Assembly: GCA_902495025.1 (NCBI GenBank)
Contig: CABUWB010000063.1
Coordinates: 1 to 8,702, forward strand
DNA length: 8,702 nucleotides
Direction: 5' to 3'
From: an uncultured Eubacteriales bacterium
Lineage (GTDB): Bacteria > Bacillota > Clostridia > Lachnospirales > CAG-274
Shown: positions 1 to 5,829 of the stretch, in pieces
Layout: each line of letters starts with the position of its first letter
How positions within the stretch are numbered: position 1 is the stretch's first letter
The notes under the pieces: generated by a model
The model's database searches: none
Told to the model about the DNA's origin: nothing
The model's input: only the letters and a program-made list of their open reading frames with translations
Made by a program: the position numbers and the translations under genes

Positions 1-140
1 CCAATTGCAATTATAATATCCTTTGGGTCATACTTCAAAAAATCAACAGTGGATATGGGTATTCTGCCCACAAACATAACCACGTAGGCAATAGCACATA
101 GCATTGCGGCAGTTGTTAATTTTTTTGTATCCGTTTTCAT
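1..140 (-). CDS. ECF transporter S component, RibU-like (partial, N-terminal 46 residues)
   Basis: This is the N-terminus of a small membrane protein that runs off the left edge of the window. The visible protein starts MKTDTKKLTTAAMLCAIAYV, has a hydrophobic first helix (about residues 9-24), and then reads VDFLKYDPKDIIIAIG. A short charged N-terminus, a first helix rich in Ala/Leu/Met, and a FLKYDPxD segment near residues 34-41 are typical of ECF-type S components, particularly RibU-like ones. In that family the protein binds a vitamin (riboflavin in RibU) and docks on the EcfA-A'-T energising module in the membrane. The ATG at 138-140 has an AAGGAG ribosome binding site at 149-154 with 8-nt spacing. 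The gene follows the tRNA-Leu gene and its terminator on the same strand. The family call is fairly sure; the substrate is inference, because most of the protein is missing. Confidence 0.72.
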   Translation of the reverse strand, partial: MKTDTKKLTTAAMLCAIAYVVMFVGRIPISTVDFLKYDPKDIIIAI

Positions 141-180
141 TATTTCCGCTCCTTATATTAAAATAGAAAATAGATATAAC

Positions 181-212
181 AAAAGCCCTAACCAAGTTCA
201 GGGTCAGGGCTT
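181..212 (-). terminator. Rho-independent terminator after tRNA-Leu
   Basis: On the minus strand AAGCCCT (212-206) pairs with AGGGCTT (189-183). The stem continues, after one A-C mismatch, with three more base pairs, around an 8-nt loop. It is followed by TTTTGTT. It begins 3 nt past the tRNA 3' end, so it should end the tRNA transcript before the ECF S-component gene. Confidence 0.8.
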
Positions 213-214
213 AA

Positions 215-299
215 TGCGGATAACAGGACTTGAACCTGCACCACTCTTACGAGGATAAGAATCTGAATCTTACGCGTCTGCCAATTCCGCCATATCCGC
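215..299 (-). tRNA. tRNA-Leu, anticodon CAG
   Basis: The minus strand folds into a complete class II tRNA of 85 nt. The 7-bp acceptor stem is GCGGATA/TATCCGC with discriminator A at 215. The D arm contains the typical leucine stretch GGCGGAATTGGCAGACGCG. The anticodon arm is TAAGA-TTCAGAT-TCTTA, giving anticodon CAG, which reads CUG codons. A long variable arm follows, and the T arm is GCAGG-TTCAAGT-CCTGT. The long variable arm plus the D-loop sequence identify it as leucine rather than serine. The 3' CCA is not encoded and must be added after transcription. It has its own promoter (318-346) and terminator (181-212), so it looks like a single-gene unit. Confidence 0.95.
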
Positions 300-317
300 A
301 AATTATCGTGCCTAATT

Positions 318-346
318 ATGATAACAGAATTTTATATAAATGTCAA
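318..346 (-). promoter_or_regulatory. Sigma-A promoter of tRNA-Leu
   Basis: On the minus strand a perfect -35 box TTGACA (346-341) is followed, after a 17-nt spacer, by the -10 box TATCAT (323-318, five of six consensus bases). The predicted start is near 311, about 12 nt upstream of the mature tRNA 5' end. The strength and closeness suit a stable-RNA gene. Confidence 0.85.
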
Positions 347-419
347 GGCTTTTTTAAAGTATAAACATTATTGCTGCTGTACAAAATAATACGGCAAACT
401 ATTCAGAGGAGGTCATATA

Positions 420-680
420 ATGGAAGTATTAAAGGTTTCATCAACATCACAGCCTAAGTCTGTTGCCGGCGCTATTGCTGCTATTGTACGTAACGAAAAC
501 GAGGTGGAAATACAAACTATAGGCGCAGGCGCCGTCAATCAGGCAGTAAAAAGCATTGCCATTGCAAGAGGATATGTTGCACCTAACGGAATTGAGCTTG
601 TCTGCGTACCCGCATTTTCACAGCTTGAGGTGGACGGTGAAATGAAAACAAGCATAAAATTTGCTGTTGGCAAAAGATAA
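420..680 (+). CDS. spoVS: Stage V sporulation protein S
   Basis: This 86-residue protein is recognised over its full length as SpoVS and matches the length of the Bacillus subtilis protein. Visible family features are the N-terminal MEVLKVSSTSQPKSVAGAIA, the central GAGAVNQAVKSIAIARGYVAP (residues about 35-55), and the C-terminal FSQLEVDGEMKTSIKF. The family is a small Alba-like fold, probably nucleic-acid binding. In B. subtilis SpoVS affects spore coat/cortex assembly at stage V and is transcribed early in sporulation by sigma-H. Homologues also occur in non-sporulating bacteria, so it does not prove sporulation. The start is set by AGAGGAGG at 405-412, 7 nt before the ATG. It is transcribed divergently from tRNA-Leu and convergently with the stalk-domain gene. 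I could not pick a convincing promoter in the ~75 nt upstream. The TAA stop lies just outside a palindromic repeat element. Confidence 0.96.
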   Translation: MEVLKVSSTSQPKSVAGAIAAIVRNENEVEIQTIGAGAVNQAVKSIAIARGYVAPNGIELVCVPAFSQLEVDGEMKTSIKFAVGKR

Positions 681-690
681 ATTAGAGTTT

Positions 691-864
691 ATGGTAATAA
701 CGCTGCTGTCGCAGCTACACCTCATCAGTCAGCTAAAGCTGACAGCTTCCCCTGAGGGGAAGCCTTAGTTACCTGCACATTTCAAGCCTTCCCCTCAGGG
801 GAAGGGGGACCACGTCAGTGGTGGATGAGGTGTAGGCACGCAGTGCCGTTATCCGCTAAACCAT
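691..864. repeat. Palindromic intergenic repeat element with two mirrored multi-hairpin units
   Basis: The element lies between convergent genes and forms an imperfect palindrome centred near 776. The ends match as ATGGT..ATAACG (691-702) and its inverse (847-864). An exact 12-bp inverted pair, CTACACCTCATC (715-726) and GATGAGGTGTAG (824-835), lies inside. Each half carries three local hairpins in mirrored order. Left: GCTGC-tgtc-GCAGC (702-715), GTCAGCT-aa-AGCTGAC (728-743) and GCTTCCCC-tga-GGGGAAGC (745-763). Right: CCTTCCCC-tca-GGGGAAGG (787-805), CCAC-gtca-GTGG (810-821) and GGCAC-gca-GTGCC (835-847). No open reading frame or clear target-site duplication is seen. It resembles REP/MITE-like repeats dispersed between genes in gut clostridia (family knowledge, not checked here). 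Confidence 0.85.
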
Positions 865-880
865 TAATTTACCACACATA

Positions 881-910
881 AAAACTGCCGCATATTTGTG
901 CGGCAGTAAT
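881..910 (-). terminator. Rho-independent terminator, probably bidirectional
   Basis: A 9-bp perfect stem, ACTGCCGCA (884-892) with TGCGGCAGT (899-907), surrounds a 6-nt loop. On the minus strand it is followed by TTTTTATG, and it lies just past the stop of the stalk-domain gene. On the plus strand the stem is followed by AATTTTTA, so it could also stop transcripts coming from spoVS. Confidence 0.85.
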
Positions 911-912
911 TT

Positions 913-1755
913 TTACTCAGTTTCTATGCTTTCAAGCAGCTCATTATTCTTTTTTGTTATGGCATCAGCCTCGGCGGCAATGGTATTTATCTTATCCGTA
1001 AGTGCCTTTTCACTTATTTTGCCATCGCAGTAGTCAATAAGTACATTTATATTTTCCAAAAGCTTGTCCAGCGCCTCAAGCCTTACGGTATGCAGCTCTG
1101 TCATACTGTCGGGTACTTCAAGCCTTTCAACCGCCTCCTTAACTGAGGTAATTGTCTGACCTGCATTATAAAGCCTTACCCTGTAGCTCTGCAGCTCGGG
1201 TGCGGTAATTTCTCCGTCAAGCCCTTTAAGCTCCGTACAAAGCTCCTCTACCTCCGCTATTGGCTCAACCGCCTTTGCATAGCTTACAAGATAGTCGCTT
1301 GTTTTGATAATATCGCTTACATTGGCTGACTTTGTATCAATTTCAACGGTTTTTACAGCGCCGTTCCATGTTACATTAGCACCTGCCGCCTCGCCTATTG
1401 CACGCAGAGGAAGCATCATCGAGCCGTTCATAATCTGTGCAGGCACATCAAGCGCCTTAGTTTCGCCGTTTACAGTAAACTCGGAGCTGCCTGCCGTAAC
1501 GCTTACCCTTGTTTTATCGGAAATAAGCATAGCGGTTTTTGTATTTCCGTCCCAGCTTATGGTATAACCCATTTTTTCAAACACTCCACGCAGCGGAATA
1601 AGTGTTCTGCCCTCCACAATTACGGGCTGCTGGCTTTCAAAGCTGACAGGCTCCTTATCAAGCTGAACTGTTATTGTACTGTCATCTGCATATACACTGC
1701 TGCAAAATGCCGCAGATGCCGCAGCTATAAGAAATACGGATATAAATTTTTTCAT
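913..1755 (-). CDS. Secreted copper amine oxidase N-terminal-like (stalk) domain protein
   Basis: This 280-residue protein has a Sec signal peptide (MKK, then a hydrophobic core to about residue 20, with likely cleavage after VYA at 23). Residues about 27-140 form two tandem copies of the copper-amine-oxidase-N-like (stalk) motif. The first has PVIVEGRTLIPLRGVFEKMG followed by ISWDGNTKTAML (44-77). The second has PAQIMNGSMMLPLRAIGEAAG followed by VTWNGAVKTVEI (105-139). Despite the family name this domain is not catalytic; in Firmicutes it is common in cell-surface proteins. Residues about 145-280 are charged and predicted helical, and I do not recognise a family. No LPXTG, S-layer repeats or lipobox is seen, so it is probably released or wall-associated. 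Its ATG overlaps the stop of the upstream CNNM gene as ATGA (1752-1755), with AAGGAG 8 nt upstream, so translation is likely coupled. Function unknown. Confidence 0.88.
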   Translation of the reverse strand: MKKFISVFLIAAASAAFCSSVYADDSTITVQLDKEPVSFESQQPVIVEGRTLIPLRGVFEKMGYTISWDGNTKTAMLISDKTRVSVTAGSSEFTVNGETKALDVPAQIMNGSMMLPLRAIGEAAGANVTWNGAVKTVEIDTKSANVSDIIKTSDYLVSYAKAVEPIAEVEELCTELKGLDGEITAPELQSYRVRLYNAGQTITSVKEAVERLEVPDSMTELHTVRLEALDKLLENINVLIDYCDGKISEKALTDKINTIAAEADAITKKNNELLESIETE

Positions 1756-3029
1756 TCCTTACACTCCTTATCCTCATCATCGGTTGAGAGCACCTTTATT
1801 TTAACCTCTATTGCACGCCTTTTGTTTGCCTTTGTTACGGTAATAAGCAGATTGCGGTACTGTACTGTATCGCCTGTCTTTGGTATACTGCCAATCTGGT
1901 CTGCAACAAAGCCGTTAATTGATACGTGCTCGTCATCTCCGCCCTCAATTTCAAATTTCTCAAGCACTCTGTCAAGGTTTGCCGTACCAAGGACTATATA
2001 TTCACCCTCATCGGTTTTGCGCATATCAGGTACAACCTTGTCATGCTCGTCCCATATTTCACCTACAAGCTCCTCAAGTATATCCTCCAGGGTAACAAGA
2101 CCTGCAAAGCCGCCGAACTCGTCAATAATACCTGCAATATGGGTATGCTTTTTCTGAAACTCGCTCATCATATTTGCAATGCTCATTGTGGGCGCTGCAA
2201 GTATAATGGGGTGCACTATTTCACTAAGCTCCTTTTTGGAGTTTATCATATAACGGAAAAAGTCCTTCTGGTTAATAAAGCCGTAAACATCATCAATGGT
2301 TTTGTGGTAAACAGGCAGCCTTGAAAAGCCGCACTCCTCAAAGGTCTGCATAATTTCATCTGCCGAGTAGCTGTCCCTTATAGCAACAACATTAGGTCTT
2401 GGCGTACATATATCCCTTACAAAAACATCGTCAAATTCAATGGCGTTTATAATAAGACCGCCCGATTTTTCATCAATATTTCCCTCCTGGGTTGCCTCCT
2501 CAACTATGGACACAATCTCTTCTTCTGTAATTTCATCACTGTTGCGCAGATGAAGAAATTTGTTAATAAGCTTTTTCCACAAGCCGAAAATAAAGTTTGC
2601 AGGGGTAAGTATAATTGATATAAAGCTAATAAACGGCGCAGAAAACTTTGACACGCTTATTGCCGCATCATTGGCAACACTCTTTGGCGTAATTTCGCCA
2701 AAAATAAGTACAAGCACCGTCATAACCGCAGTTGCAACCGTAACACCCGACTCGCCGAACAGGTTTGTAAAAAGCACAGTGGCAAGCGAGGTTGAAAAAA
2801 TATTGACTATGTTGTTGCCTATTAATATTGAGGATAAAAGGTTGTCATAATTATCTGCAAGCTTCATAACCAGCTTTGCCCTTTTATCACCGAGGGCTGC
2901 CTCATTTTTCATTTTGATACGGTTAAACTTGGTAAATGCCGTTTCCGTTGCCGAAAAATATGCAGAGCCCATTATTAACAGTGCAATAACTATCATCAGC
3001 GGTAAATTGTCCGATAGATTTTCGTCCAT
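1752..3029 (-). CDS. CNNM/CorC-family (hemolysin-related) transporter with DUF21, CBS pair and CorC_HlyC domains
   Basis: This is a full-length 425-residue membrane protein. Residues 10-155 are the DUF21/CNNM transmembrane domain, with the family motifs SATETAFTKFN (26-36), GNNIVN (71-76) and FGEITPKS (110-117). Residues about 205-325 are two CBS domains, with typical pieces FSRLPVYHKTIDDVYGFI (235-252) and IAGIIDEFGGFAGLVTLEDI (298-317), followed by EELVGEIWDEHD (319-330). The C-terminal ~85 residues are the CorC_HlyC domain. In the family these proteins export or balance Mg2+ (possibly by Na+ exchange), with the CBS pair sensing ATP/Mg2+; the old hemolysin label is misleading. The protein sits in the cytoplasmic membrane. 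It has a consensus promoter at 3087-3115. The best SD, AAGGAG, lies 16 nt before the ATG, unusually far. It is the first gene of an operon with the secreted stalk-domain protein. Confidence 0.93.
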   Translation of the reverse strand: MDENLSDNLPLMIVIALLIMGSAYFSATETAFTKFNRIKMKNEAALGDKRAKLVMKLADNYDNLLSSILIGNNIVNIFSTSLATVLFTNLFGESGVTVATAVMTVLVLIFGEITPKSVANDAAISVSKFSAPFISFISIILTPANFIFGLWKKLINKFLHLRNSDEITEEEIVSIVEEATQEGNIDEKSGGLIINAIEFDDVFVRDICTPRPNVVAIRDSYSADEIMQTFEECGFSRLPVYHKTIDDVYGFINQKDFFRYMINSKKELSEIVHPIILAAPTMSIANMMSEFQKKHTHIAGIIDEFGGFAGLVTLEDILEELVGEIWDEHDKVVPDMRKTDEGEYIVLGTANLDRVLEKFEIEGGDDEHVSINGFVADQIGSIPKTGDTVQYRNLLITVTKANKRRAIEVKIKVLSTDDEDKECKE

Positions 3030-3041
3030 AAAATTAGTTTT

Positions 3042-3050
3042 TTCACTCCT
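3042..3050 (-). promoter_or_regulatory. Distant ribosome binding site of the CNNM gene
   Basis: On the minus strand the only good Shine-Dalgarno sequence upstream of this start is CAAGGAGTG, with AAGGAG ending 16 nt before the ATG at 3029. The usual gap in the other genes here is 5-9 nt. The GTG within this sequence is out of frame, and no in-frame start codon lies between it and the ATG. The next ATG, at residue 12, is preceded only by weak GATAA. Confidence 0.5.
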
Positions 3051-3054
3051 TGAA

Positions 3055-3069
3055 AAATTTAATAAATTT
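3055..3069. repeat. AT-rich near-perfect palindrome in the CNNM leader
   Basis: AAATTTA (3055-3061) and TAAATTT (3063-3069) form a perfect 7-bp inverted repeat around one base. It lies between the predicted transcription start (about 3080) and the ribosome binding site. It could be an operator, but such AT-only palindromes also arise by chance in AT-rich leaders. Confidence 0.35.
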
Positions 3070-3086
3070 CCTTTTTACTCCGATAA

Positions 3087-3115
3087 ATTATAATATATCC
3101 GTAATTTATTGTCAA
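3087..3115 (-). promoter_or_regulatory. Consensus sigma-A promoter of the CNNM/stalk-protein operon
   Basis: On the minus strand TTGACA (3115-3110) and TATAAT (3092-3087) are both perfect consensus hexamers separated by exactly 17 nt. The predicted start near 3080 gives a leader of about 50 nt before the ATG at 3029. The leader is too short for a magnesium riboswitch, so control would have to come from a protein operator or be absent. Confidence 0.88.
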
Positions 3116-3165
3116 TACGGGCATTGTTAAGTTTTAATATAAAATTTCAGCGGCAATAGTGTATA

Positions 3166-5781
3166 CTATTTACCCAACACCGCTTTACTGCCAAAGCTCA
3201 CAATCTCCGCCTTGGACATATTATCTTCTATCAGTGTGCCGATTTGCCTTATATCATCTATCGTACAGGCAAGGCGGCTTTTTACAAGCTCCTTTTCGTC
3301 CTCATAATTTCTGCCAAGCAAAGCCTGTGTAAGCACCCTCAAATTAATCGTTTTGTTTTTTACGGGCTTTAATAGCGGAGCTGCCGCACCTATTGCAAAG
3401 CGGTTAAGCTCACTGTGTGAAATATCAAGCGTGGAGAGGTATCTGCCTACATTTTTAAACACCTCTTTTGTCTTTTCAAGCTGCGGGTCCCTATAGGAAT
3501 ACATATACATTGTGCTATTTCTTAAAAAAGCACAGCCGCCGCCGTAGGCGCCGCCTTCCAGCCTTATTTTATCCCATATATAACCGCTTTCAATAATTGT
3601 CTGTGCCAGTGCAAAGCTGCCCTTGTAATATGGCAGTTTAAGCGCAAGTGCGGTATTGTTTACATCACTGCCCGTGTAAAAGCCGCCGCCCTTAAAAAGC
3701 TCTGCATTAAAATAAGATACATCGGGCAGCTTATCTGCAAGTGAAAGATGTTCAGCAATATATTTTCTGTCATCGGCATTGCCCCTTAAAACCGCAGCAG
3801 GTTTTGTATGTGCAATATAATCTGCAATCTCCTGTGCAGCTTTCGCAAAATTTCTTTCGCCGCAAAGCCAGTCATACATTACCGCACCGTTTGCCCTGTC
3901 CTTTAAAATATCATTTTTATTGACGCAGGCAAGCGCACGTCTGTATGCAAAGCGGTTGCCGTAAAGCTGCATACCTCTTTTAAAAGCCATCCTCTGCTCT
4001 GCTGCACAGGCGGTGCTTTTTTTATCCTCAAAGCGGATTGTGCCGATAAAGCGTTTTATTATGCTGATACAATCCCTGATATTATCCCGCAAAAATGAAA
4101 ACGAAAGCATAATAATAGGAATGGATTTGCCGTTTTTATCAAAGCTGTCTGCCTGTGCGGTAAACTTGCCAAAAAGTTTTTCACACTGTGCCATAAGCTC
4201 TGTATCCATATAAAGTGCCGTTAAGCCGTAAAATGCCGCTGTGCTTATATCGCATCTGTCAAGCGGATAAACAAGGTCGAGGTATACAATATCGCTCTTG
4301 TTATCCTCCGTAAAAAGGCAGCCGCCGTCAAAGTCATAGTCAAACCAAAGCGGCTCGGGTGCAATATCACGCACATTTTTTGCAGGTATTTTAGCAAGCA
4401 TTTCCGCACTGTCCGTCTGCGACTGAAATTTTTTAAGCGGCTCATCATTTATTGGCATTGTACATTCCTGCTCTGCCTGTTCTCCCTTAACGGTATAGCC
4501 GTAAACACCTTTATTTAAAAGATATTTTTCAATGTAATGTGCATAGTCGGCATTTTCCGCACCGTCAAGCATTGTTTCAATTTTCAGCGGCTCAAATGAG
4601 GTATCTCCGTACAAAAGCCCTTTCATCAGCTCCAAACCAAAAAACAGACCCTCGGGCTTATAGCCGAAATCCCTCTCCTTAATATAAAATTTAAGCCTGC
4701 TGACAGCGGCACTTATTTTATCCTTTGGCACACCGTTTTTCACAAGGTCGGCAAAAATATTGTTAAGCTCGGCTTTAAAGCGGTTAAAATCCGCACCCTC
4801 GGCAAAAATACTAAGCCTTGTTGCCCTTGCGCTGTCATCATAGCCGCCGCTGACCTTTACGGCTATGCCGCTGTCAACCAAATGCTGCCTTAAAATTGAG
4901 TTTTCACAGGAGATAAGCGCCTCACCCAGTACGGAAAGATAAACACATTCCTCATAGCTCTCCGCATTGCACATTGCAAATGTCGCACCGCAAAGTCCCT
5001 CTGCGGCACTGCCTGCCTTTACACTGATGTCCTCACCCGTATAGGAGTATATGACATCATAGCTGACAGGCGCAGCTTCACCGTTCTTTAAATAACTGTC
5101 AAAAAGGCGCATATAATACTCAATATCAACATCGCCGTAAATATAAATAAGGCAGTTTGCGCCCGTATACCTCTCCCCGTAAAAGCGCTTAAATTCCTCA
5201 TAATCAAGCTGCTTTATGCTCTCGGGTACTCCGCCCGAATAATAACGGTAACTGCACCTGTCATACAGCTTGGAGCTAAGTGCATTGCCGAGCTTTTTAC
5301 GCTCGCTTGAAAAAGCACCCTTCATTTCATTAAGCACAACGCCGTTAAAACCGTTTTTATCACGATAAACACCCTCCTGACGGAATATGCCCTCATTCTG
5401 TGTCATAAGCGGCGCAAAGAGTGCGTCAGCATAAACTGCTGCCATTTTTTTTAGCTCGTCCTCATCGGTTGAGGCAACGGGATAAACCGTCTTGTCCTCA
5501 TAGGTAATTGCATTGAGATAGGTGTAAATACTGCCCTTTTCAAGCACGTTAAAGGAGTCCTTAAGCTGATATTTCTGTGAGCCGCAAAGGGTGCAGTGCT
5601 CCACAATATGTGGTATGCCCTTGTCATTTTGGGGCAGGGTTTTAAAAACGGGCATAACCACCCTGTTTTTATCCTCATTTTTCGCATAGACAAGCCTTGC
5701 GCCGCTTGTGTGGGTGTATAAAAGCACCTCGGAGGATATTTCGGGGATATATTCACTTTTTGTTAAGCTGAAATTATACAT
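3166..5781 (-). CDS. M16C-family zinc metallopeptidase (PreP/insulinase-like)
   Basis: This 871-residue peptidase carries the inverted zinc motif HIVEH (His58, Glu61 general base, His62) in the context PHIVEHCTLCGSQKYQLKDS. The family-typical LEKGSIYTYLNAITYEDKTV follows at 80-99. The likely third zinc ligand is Glu152 in VVLNEMKGAFSS. The C-terminal half holds the substrate-binding Arg740 and Tyr746 in KIRLEGGAYGGG. This is the two-half clamshell arrangement of M16C (presequence protease) enzymes, which degrade short unstructured peptides. No signal peptide is seen, so it should act in the cytoplasm. It is about 100 residues shorter than the ~970-residue PreP homologues I know, with no obvious break. 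The start has GAGG 7 nt upstream. A strong terminator hairpin lies immediately before that site, and GH28 is upstream on the same strand. Many codons are clostridial-type and resemble those of its neighbours. Confidence 0.93.
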   Translation of the reverse strand: MYNFSLTKSEYIPEISSEVLLYTHTSGARLVYAKNEDKNRVVMPVFKTLPQNDKGIPHIVEHCTLCGSQKYQLKDSFNVLEKGSIYTYLNAITYEDKTVYPVASTDEDELKKMAAVYADALFAPLMTQNEGIFRQEGVYRDKNGFNGVVLNEMKGAFSSERKKLGNALSSKLYDRCSYRYYSGGVPESIKQLDYEEFKRFYGERYTGANCLIYIYGDVDIEYYMRLFDSYLKNGEAAPVSYDVIYSYTGEDISVKAGSAAEGLCGATFAMCNAESYEECVYLSVLGEALISCENSILRQHLVDSGIAVKVSGGYDDSARATRLSIFAEGADFNRFKAELNNIFADLVKNGVPKDKISAAVSRLKFYIKERDFGYKPEGLFFGLELMKGLLYGDTSFEPLKIETMLDGAENADYAHYIEKYLLNKGVYGYTVKGEQAEQECTMPINDEPLKKFQSQTDSAEMLAKIPAKNVRDIAPEPLWFDYDFDGGCLFTEDNKSDIVYLDLVYPLDRCDISTAAFYGLTALYMDTELMAQCEKLFGKFTAQADSFDKNGKSIPIIMLSFSFLRDNIRDCISIIKRFIGTIRFEDKKSTACAAEQRMAFKRGMQLYGNRFAYRRALACVNKNDILKDRANGAVMYDWLCGERNFAKAAQEIADYIAHTKPAAVLRGNADDRKYIAEHLSLADKLPDVSYFNAELFKGGGFYTGSDVNNTALALKLPYYKGSFALAQTIIESGYIWDKIRLEGGAYGGGCAFLRNSTMYMYSYRDPQLEKTKEVFKNVGRYLSTLDISHSELNRFAIGAAAPLLKPVKNKTINLRVLTQALLGRNYEDEKELVKSRLACTIDDIRQIGTLIEDNMSKAEIVSFGSKAVLGK

Positions 5782-5795
5782 ATACAGACCTCGTA

Positions 5796-5826
5796 TTAAA
5801 AAAGGCGGCTTTTACACCGCCTTTAA
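5796..5826 (-). terminator. Rho-independent terminator after GH28, directly ahead of the M16C start
   Basis: On the minus strand AAAGGCGG (5824-5817) pairs perfectly with CCGCCTTT (5808-5801) around an 8-nt loop, and is followed by a run of six T (5803-5798). It starts 5 nt past the GH28 stop codon. The T-run ends only 5 nt before the GAGG of the M16C ribosome binding site (5792-5789), so it also sits in the M16C leader. Confidence 0.9.
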
Positions 5827-5829
5827 TTG

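Noticed and set aside
345..400. A sigma-H or sigma-A promoter for spoVS
   Set aside because: No stretch matches an AGGA...GAAT pair, and the best sigma-A options have poor -35 boxes. spoVS must have a promoter here, but I cannot place it.
691..864. The repeated hairpins as a CRISPR array
   Set aside because: There are only two units, in opposite orientation, with no regularly sized spacers and no cas genes nearby. It is a palindromic element.
1304..2850. Plus-strand open frames of 87-132 codons opposite the stalk-domain and CNNM genes
   Set aside because: They lie antisense to well-identified proteins, have no ribosome binding sites, and their translations are low-complexity Ser/Pro/Thr-rich, as expected of shadow frames.
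1752..3029. CNNM gene as a hemolysin or virulence factor
   Set aside because: The hemolysin name in this family is historical; the DUF21-CBS-CorC_HlyC layout points to divalent cation transport.
3155..3170. Hairpin AATAGT-GTAT-ACTATT overlapping the M16C stop codon as a terminator
   Set aside because: The stem is only 6 AT-rich base pairs, and no T-run follows on the minus strand, so it is a weak terminator candidate. No clear terminator was found after M16C.
5451..5756. A 101-codon minus-strand frame inside the M16C gene
   Set aside because: It is an alternate frame over the catalytic N-terminal region of the peptidase; the motif-bearing frame is the real one.
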